Assembly (NCBI GenBank): GCA_012295275.1
Contig: CM022676.1
Location: 11,493,581-11,557,580, forward strand
DNA length: 64,000 nucleotides
Reading direction: 5' to 3'
Source: Chrysomallon squamiferum
Taxonomy: Eukaryota > Mollusca > Gastropoda > Neomphalida > Peltospiridae
Numbering within the stretch: the first letter of the stretch is position 1; each line of letters opens with the position of its first letter. A program made the translations under genes and the position numbers. The notes under the pieces are model-generated. The model was not told the DNA's origin. It ran no database searches and saw only the letters and a program-made list of their open reading frames with translations. Below are positions 57,701 through 64,000 of the stretch, piece after piece.

Positions 57701-59458
57701 ACATTTATACAGTGCTGTTTATATAATTACATTTACACAGTACTGTGTATATAATTACATTTATACAGTGCTGTGTATATGATTACATTTATACAGTACT
57801 GTATATGTGATTACATTTATAAAGTACTGTGTATGTGATTACATTTATAAAGTACTGTGTATGTGATTACATTTATAAAGTACTGTGTATGTGATTACAT
57901 TTATAAAGTACTGTGTATGTGATTACATTTATAAAGTACTGTGTATGTGATTACATTTATAAAGTACTGTGTATGTGATTACATTTGTACAGTGCTGTGT
58001 ATGACATTACATTTTTACAGTATACAGTGCTTTTGTACATTTGCTCTTTGTTACAACAATGGTTTGTGATGTTTTATTTACATGGATGATGATGTAGGAA
58101 GTAGTAATAATTTGTACTTGTAAAGATAGAGAAGGTTGTATTAATTTAATTATATGGATTATGATGCAGATTTTTGTAAAAATGTGTTATGACTGCAGCT
58201 ACCAATGGATGGTTCTGTAAAAGACAGAGCAATGAGGACTGTGCCTCCGTACATCACAATAAAACAATCTAACATAAAAGGAGCTGGTCTCGGTGCGTTT
58301 GCCGCACACGATATCCCCAGCAGAATGAGATTTGGTCCGTATGAAGGTCTTAAAATTGTCGACGTTGTCAACAGTGGAGAGAAAGGTTATGCGTGGAGGG
58401 TTAGTAGACAGCTAAATAATAATAAACAGAAAAACAAGAACAACTAGAATAAATAAATAAATAAATAAATAAGAAGAAAAAGAAGAAGACTGACAACAAA
58501 TATAATAAGGAAAATGATGATATTAACAAGAAAATTAGCGAAAATAATTAGTAATATTGGAGAATATAGAAATATAGACTGAAAGATTTTTATTAGCAGA
58601 ATAAATAAAGCACAAAAAACAAAAAAACAAAATGAGAGCTCAACATTTACCAATCTGTTTGTTGGAAAAGAAAACAATAGTTTCGTAATAATACTGATGC
58701 ATATTAGAGAACACCACAGCAAACAACAGTTGTACAGTTAATTGAATGTTTACTGTAACAAGAGTCAACCCTGTTACCTCGATTTACATAATTACGTCAT
58801 AAAGATGTTCATACCCTGTATGTTTGTCACCATGTTTGTCACCATGGCTATTTTAATCACACATCCACTTAGAAATAATAATAATAACAAATTTCTTTTA
58901 ACTAGTTACTTCGCTTATAATTTCTTGTTGTCATGGCTACATTTACGTCATAGAGAGGTTTTTATGACGTATTTACAGATCTATTATGAAGGAGAAAAAT
59001 ACTTCTATTGGGATGCTAAGGATTTACCTCATTCAAACTGGATTCGTTACATCAACACAGCGAATTATTTCAAAGATCAAAACATGGACACCGTTCAAAT
59101 CAGAGAGAACATATACTACTACTCGGTACGACCTATTCCGAAGGGAACCGAACTGCTCACGTGGTATGGACATTCCTACGATGAAGCCCTCGGAATAACG
59201 ACTCGACATAAAGATGATTGCTGGAATGACTTGTTAATGGGTATCATTTTTATATATACTTTAATAAATCGACTTAGTAATTACCATCTCTTTTCTTTTT
59301 CTTCTTTTTTGTTTTAATCATTATCATCATACTCATACAACTACTACTGCTGCTTAGTTCTAAGTTTTCTGTTTTTCTCAGAAACAACTTGGCCGTTTTT
59401 CTTCGTTTGTGCGAAAGGAAACTGTGCGAATCAGCTGACTTGTCCAATAGAGGAATAA
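53025..59458 (+). CDS. Double PR/SET-domain protein with signal-like peptide and acidic Asn-rich repeats, copy B (intact, 705 aa)
   Basis: Exons: 53025-53077 (MWQPDKRVFILFLQLST), 53530-54359, 54800-54876, 55411-55602, 55946-56177, 56441-56572, 57223-57284, 58199-58399, 58979-59240 and 59382-59458 (TAA). Total 2118 nt, open throughout with consistent phases. Layout: hydrophobic N-terminus (residues 1-26), acidic repeat region (about 27-294; units such as ENTDNTEIN, ENIDNIDIN), DKFFYEDVQEDCPFL (about 295-320), PR/SET domain 1 (about 332-450), Cys module ESCWPFFYHCEKGSC, acidic linker, PR/SET domain 2 (about 545-680) and Cys module ETTWPFFFVCAKGNC to the end. Domain 2 keeps NWIRY, IYYYSV and TWYG; domain 1 has LWAG where WYG is usual. 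By family, domain 2 could be a lysine methyltransferase; the N-terminus instead suggests the secretory pathway. Location, activity and target are unknown. It is very similar to copy A except in the repeat exon. Confidence 0.85.
53530..54359 (+). repeat. Coding low-complexity repeat exon of gene B
   Basis: 830-bp exon built of 15-bp-like units (GACAACACGGAGATTAATGA, GAAAACACTGACAAC, ATAGATATCAATGA) reading Asp, Asn, Glu, Ile and Thr almost exclusively. It is open over 276 codons. The minus strand is also open over 222 codons because of the repeat. It ends ITDDEFEIMYSQNYFG at a donor. Confidence 0.88.
54366..54799. repeat. (TTA)n tracts flanking an (ACT)n region in gene B
   Basis: ATT runs at about 54390-54466 and 54730-54792 bracket an ACT/ACC-rich section, all in the intron after the repeat exon. 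The second run ends in TATAAAACAG, the acceptor of exon 54800-54876. Confidence 0.9.
56577..56836. repeat. 29-bp intron minisatellite, gene B
   Basis: About nine copies of AGTAATAATAACACTATTG plus TTAGTAAGTT, the expanded counterpart of 48075-48222. Confidence 0.9.
57400..58020. repeat. 28-bp intron minisatellite, gene B
   Basis: Over twenty copies of a TACAGTACTGTGTATGACAT-type unit. A homogenised block at 57800-57980 reads AAAGTACTGTGTATGTGATT, a variant that gene A lacks. Confidence 0.9.
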
Positions 59459-59566
59459 ATCCAGTCTCCATGGTTACAAGAAATAAACTTACGTTGTGAC
59501 AGTGTATGTAGGTGTGATGAGATCAATGTATGTAAATTAATATGTAGTATAAAACTTATTTTTTAC

Positions 59567-59606
<40 letters not shown>

Positions 59607-60908
59607 CATTTTGTTTTTAAAATTATAGAAAACTTAAATCATTTATTTCTTGTTAAAGAATCAGTCCTCAGTTATTGTTGTTGTTTATTTATTTATCCAT
59701 TTATCAAGATGCTAGTGAAAGCAGTGCAATTGTTTTGGTAGTTTTCAAAGTCAGATTATGTTATTGTTGATTTGTTTAACTAACTCAGTGTCTAACTCTG
59801 TTATGATAATAGAGGAGACTGCAGTTCAAATATTTCTCGAATAAACAATTTGTTACAACTGTAGTTATTTTAATCTGTTTCGTCTGTTAGAACAAAAACT
59901 GTTCAAACACCTCTATGTTAGTATGTTAGTATGTTAGCAGATTAGTTAGGTGATATTTTAGTATAATCCTGTGTATTAGTGAAAAAGCCACAATTAACCA
60001 ATCGAATTCCGCCCTGTTAATTAATACACATCATTCCAGTGTGTTTTAACTGTTAAAATTAACTTCTCACTTTCAGTTAACACAACCCTTCCAGTGTTTT
60101 ATATGTTTAATTATTAAAATTATTTTCTAACATTTAAGTGTTTTATATGTTTAACCTATCAAAATTATCTTTTCACTTTCCATTGCTTTATACAAATTAC
60201 CTATATAACTATAAGATGTGTGTGTGACTGTGTGTGTGTCTCTGTGTGTATGTGTGTGTGTATATATTCATTTAATTACAGCGATAAATATATTACCCGG
60301 TTTCTATTGAATTTCGATGACTGCACATGATGCAGTGACTTCTCTAAGTACCAGTAATTTAAGAAATTGTCTCTTTTCTGTGAATGATCAAACGCAGCAT
60401 AATACTCACAATTTAAACGTTTATCTATGAGATTTCAGAAAATATCAGTTTCACTGGGCAGTTTGCATAAATAATAGTGATGAGTCCAGGCATGTTCTGA
60501 CGATTTTAGTCTAAAGAGAACTTTCCAAGTTTGACGCGATGTTGTGTCATGTAGCAAAATTACTCGGTATAGGATCAGTTTACATTTCTGTCCATTAGAG
60601 CTAACAAATCATTCAGAAAGAGGCTTGAGCTTGTAAATCACGTGACTATCTGCTCAACAAAACAGTAGTCACAGACACAAACAACACAGCAGACACAACA
60701 AACAACACAGCAGACACAATAAACATCACAGCAGACACAAACAACACCAGCAGAAACAACAAACAACACAGCAGACAAACAACACCAGCATGAATGATAC
60801 GAGTGGGTGTCTAATGGTTCAATTTTGAACGCAGCCTAATTTTGCTAAATATGTTGACGAATGCGGTTGGTCCCATTGCTGAAACAGAAAGAAACAAACA
60901 AATATGTA

Positions 60909-60942
<34 letters not shown>

Positions 60943-61500
60943 GATATATACACATATATATATCACTCACATACTATACTTATTTCTTTTCGGACGAATA
61001 TTTTTATGAAATATTTGTACCCTGCGTTTTTCACTTCCCTTATGTTGTTATGCAAATTTTAGGGTAGATGCAATCAACTGCATCACAACCTTCTGGTTCA
61101 TATTGTGGACGTTTACGTTTGCTTTTATCAAAAAGAAACAGCTTCCATTAGAAACTTTATTATAGTAGCTGGAATAAAACACACATTATAACATTTATGT
61201 ATATATGAATAGCTTCTGTCAAACAATTCTTGCTTAACTTTAAACATAAATGAATATCAAACTATGTTCGAAAAAGTGTTTAATAATTGAAAAGAATGAA
61301 CACGAAACTGACCAAATATTTTTGAATGAAAACAACGCAATGATGTTCTAGAGAAATTCATAGCGCAGTGCTCGGTCAGACAAACATTAACTTGAATTAC
61401 GTGATTCTAAACAGATAACCAAATGAAGCTCAGAACATAAAATGAAATCAAAACCATTTACTAGGAAGTCTTATTATTAACTAATCTTTTTCAACGACGG
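59459..61500. other. Intergenic sequence between gene B and partial gene C
   Basis: The first 650 bases match the 3' flank of gene A. The rest is unique AT-rich DNA with a GT/TA tract at 60205-60270, a short CAGACACAACAAACAACACAG-type repeat at 60665-60790, and TATATA at 60920-60965. No convincing exon was seen. Confidence 0.5.
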
Positions 61501-61504
61501 AATA

Positions 61505-61538
61505 TGACGTCATCCAACCAAACTCCTTACGCTATAAA
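61505..61538 (+). promoter_or_regulatory. Candidate CRE plus TATA element upstream of gene C
   Basis: A full CRE palindrome TGACGTCA (61505-61512) followed by TATAAA at 61533-61538, and then a GC-rich patch (61560-61700) containing a short open frame without a clear start (AEADVMHTADMVDITDV). This resembles a core promoter but replaces the non-coding first exon seen in units 1 and 2, so it may be unrelated to gene C. Confidence 0.3.
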
Positions 61539-62112
61539 TTAACATAAAATATGCAAAGTGGTGGAAGCTGATTAACGAAAGAGGTTGGGCGGCCGAGGCT
61601 GATGTGATGCACACCGCCGACATGGTTGACATCACTGACGTGAATGCTGCCAACATAGTGGTCAACGTCGACATAGTTACACTCAAAGTTTCAGTTAACA
61701 TCATATTCACCGCCGGTTAAGACTCTTTTTTCAGCGTTTTTTTTTTTTTTTTTTTGTGAACACGCAAACACATGTTAATTGCATATACAAAAAGCACTCA
61801 CGTACGTACATACCTACACACATACTCGGGAACTCCATCTACAACAAATAAATAAATATATGCAGAGTAAAATAAAGTATCAGTGTCATAAATTCTAGTG
61901 TAGAGCGTGTTGAATTCGATATAGTCCATTTCTTAATTTTAGGATGGAAAACATGTTACGTCATTATCTGCGCATTTCCTAACATTCTTTTTATACGTCA
62001 CTGTATCTTATTTTAAAATACAGGAATGTGTAAACATTTTCTTTTCTTTTAACAATTTAGTTAAACTGTAGCGACTGATAATAAATATTTAGTGAATTTT
62101 GAAAATATAACA

Positions 62113-63205
62113 ATGTGGCAGCCAGATAAACTTTTGTTTATTTTGTTTCTACAGCTTAGTCTCAGGTATGTTTCTTTGCTATGACTTCTAGTTGTCCACC
62201 ATTTTCGTCCTCTAATGATTCATTTCTTTTTATATTTATTCATTATCAAAATATTCATTCCCCATTGAAATCAAGAAGAACAGCAAATAAACAATTTCTT
62301 AACCACTGTCTTTATGTCGCCGCAAAACTATCAGACGAGTCTGACCATTGCTTGGAATAATCTCGAACATTCTTGATTTTGGTTTCCACTGAGAAATGGA
62401 CTGTTCTCTTGAACGTCTTCGTAGAAAAAATTATCTCCTGTTTTATAATAATAATAACTGTAATAATAATAATAAGAAGAAGAATAACTGGTCATAATAA
62501 TAATGATGAATAAATAAATAAATATGTAAATAAATAAATAAAGTTAATAAATAATTAAATGAATATTCGAAATAAGAGATATACTTTTCCCCTGCTGTCT
62601 GTATATAAACTATTATTCATAGCTTACTTATAACATCAGTGGACGTCAGTGACAACACGGAGGTCACTGGAAATCGGAGGTTACTGAGGACAAGGAAGTC
62701 ACTGAGAACAAAGGAGGTCACTGAGAAATCGGAGGTCACTGAGAACAAGGAGGTCACTGACAACAAGGAGGTCACTGAGAACAAGGAGGTCAATGAGAAC
62801 AAGGAGGTCACTGAGAACAAGGAGGTCACTGAGAACAAGGAGGTCACTGAAAACAAGGAGGTCACTGAGAACAAGGAAGTTACTGATGAACAGAGGTCAC
62901 TGAGAACAAGGAGGTCACTGACAACAAGGAGGTCACTCAGAACAAGGAAGTCACTGAGAACAAGGAGGTCACTGAGAACAAGGAGGTCAATGAGAACAAG
63001 GAGGTCACTGAGAACAAGGAGGTCACTGAGAACAAGGAGGTCACTGAGAACAAGGAGGTCACTGAGAACAAGGAGGTCAATGAGAACAAGGAGGTCACTG
63101 ACAACAAGGAGGTCACTGAGGAATCTGAGATCGCTGAGAACAAGGAGGTCGCTGAGGACAAGGAGGTCACTGATGAATCTAACAACCTGAAGTCGATGTA
63201 TTCAG
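62113..63205 (+). CDS. Third family member, copy C: signal-like exon and repeat exon (3'-partial, frameshifted)
   Basis: Exon 62113-62165 encodes MWQPDKLLFILFLQLSL with the same phase-2 donor as A and B. Exon 62623-63205 starts LLITSVDVSDNTEVTGN and consists of an 18-bp unit GAGGTCACTGAGAACAAG (EVTENK). Its end, SNNLKSMYS before a GTAAG donor, corresponds to the EIMYS end in B. Head and tail are in different frames. The break near 62890 (GATGAACAGAGGTCAC) fits one missing base, with a further shift and back-shift at 62665-62715. Past the break the starting frame reads RTRRSL repeats to a stop at 63190. Later exons, if any, lie beyond the window, so PR/SET domains cannot be checked. Confidence 0.7.
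62389..62460 (-). repeat. Inverted copy of family exon 4 inside gene C intron
   Basis: Read on the minus strand it gives TATAAAACAG, then GAGATAATTTTTTCTACGAA and GACGTTCAAGAGAACAG, then TCCATTTCTC. This matches the acceptor and first half of the exon at 46319 (A) and 54800 (B), including the upstream ATT run. It lies between the signal-like exon and the repeat exon of gene C, in opposite orientation. Confidence 0.85.
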
Positions 63206-64000
63206 GTAAGAAAAAAAAGTTTATTTTATTTCATTTTAATATATATATATAGAACTCTGAGTAGACTTCGCTATTGTTGTCTAACTAAAGTTGTCTGAAA
63301 TTTTAAGATTTTGTTTAAGAAAGTTTCTGATTTTTGTGATTGTCTCAAGCTTTTCAAAATCAGCACATCACTACAACGCAACCACCACTACTTCAATCAC
63401 CTAGTACTGCAGTTGCGTTTACTACTACTGCTTTGTATTCTACTACAACAACTCCTACAACTGCAACCAGCACAACTATTATAACTGCAAATATGTCTAG
63501 GAACTACTACTGCTCCTATTACTATTACTATTATCTCTATACTACTACTACTACTACTACTACTACTGCTATTATTATCTCTACTACTACTACTGTTACT
63601 GGCTTCACCAGATTAATTTACTACAACTACCAATATCACTGCAGCTTCCCCTACTATTACTACTACTACCACCACCACCAATACCATTACTATTATTAGT
63701 ACTAGTACTGCTGTTGTTACTATGACTACAGGCACGTACGCATGGCCGGTTGCAAGAAGTGCCTATGTACCATTCACAAGCTGCAGGAATACATTGGTGG
63801 ATCTGTAAAAAATTTAAAATGATCCGACGAGCATCTCTAGTTCTTTATGCCGTCGATTACACACACATACACCGTCATTTCAGTTTCTGCGTTCTAGTCT
63901 AGACTATTTCTCCTACTACTGTTATTTCTATTTCTACCACTACATCTTCCACTGCTATTGCTACTGTTATTACTACATACCATTAACGCCACAGCGATCA
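63206..64000. other. Intron of gene C, (ACT)n-rich
   Basis: Corresponds to the introns after the repeat exons of A and B: TTTTCAAAATCAGCACATCAC, then ACT/ACC trinucleotide tracts (63500-63700, 63900-63980). No copy of the next exon is recognisable before the window ends. The open frame at 63340-63699 is repeat-derived. Confidence 0.6.

Larger units (their letters stand above)
42838..60120 (+). repeat. Tandem segmental duplication, two units of about 9.0 and 8.3 kb
   Basis: Unit 1 starts near 42838 and unit 2 near 51838; both open with CTGTCCAGGTTTAG(C/A)AAGGAG. They stay alignable through two PR/SET genes to ACAATTAACC (51614 and 59990) and slightly beyond. Exons, splice sites, intron minisatellites and 3' flanks are shared. 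The repeat exon and the copy number of the intron arrays differ. A third, partial unit is recognisable from about 61900 to the window end. Confidence 0.9.

Noticed and set aside
61510-61710. 66-codon minus-strand frame in the GC-rich patch
   Set aside because: No homology, splice context or start support; the plus-strand frame is equally short.

Overview
The window looks like nuclear DNA of an invertebrate animal, probably a lophotrochozoan and perhaps a mollusc. Genes are split by many short GT-AG introns, the DNA is AT-rich, and introns and spacers are full of microsatellites and minisatellites. The species cannot be fixed from this sequence. No tRNA, rRNA, CRISPR array or bacterial operon was seen.

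Layout. (1) 227-10020, plus strand: 3' part of a GH35 beta-galactosidase-like gene (GLB1L2/3 type). Several of its introns hold tandem arrays made from its own exon and splice-site sequence. (2) 12766-16680, minus strand: a 7-exon gene for a 226-aa coiled-coil protein, convergent with the first gene. (3) 18600-28131, plus strand: a complete DDX6 (Rck/p54) RNA helicase gene of ten coding exons. Its introns carry six copies of a box C/D snoRNA of the U38 (SNORD38) type, predicted to guide methylation of 28S rRNA. About 9.8 kb of non-coding DNA follows. (4) 37936-42055, minus strand: a 19-finger C2H2 zinc-finger gene interrupted by two apparent single-base frameshifts. (5) 42838-64000, plus strand: two complete tandem copies (A, B) and the start of a third (C) of an unusual gene family. 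Each has a signal-peptide-like exon and a long Asn/Asp/Glu/Thr-rich repeat exon. In A and B these are followed by two PR/SET domains, each with a WPFF-x2-C-x-K-G-x-C module behind it; C runs out of the window before that point.

How the parts work together. DDX6 doubles as protein gene and snoRNA host, so decapping/translation-repression and rRNA modification are tied to one transcript. The PR/SET family is the strongest candidate for something undescribed. The two PR/SET parts of A and B are nearly identical, while the repeat exons of A, B and C differ in sequence, length and frame. Only copy B is fully open (705 aa). Copy A has an in-frame stop inside the repeat exon, and copy C has a frameshift in it.

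Caveats. Exon joins are inferred from splice consensus and family similarity, with no transcript data. Several one-base frameshifts in otherwise good genes may be assembly errors.
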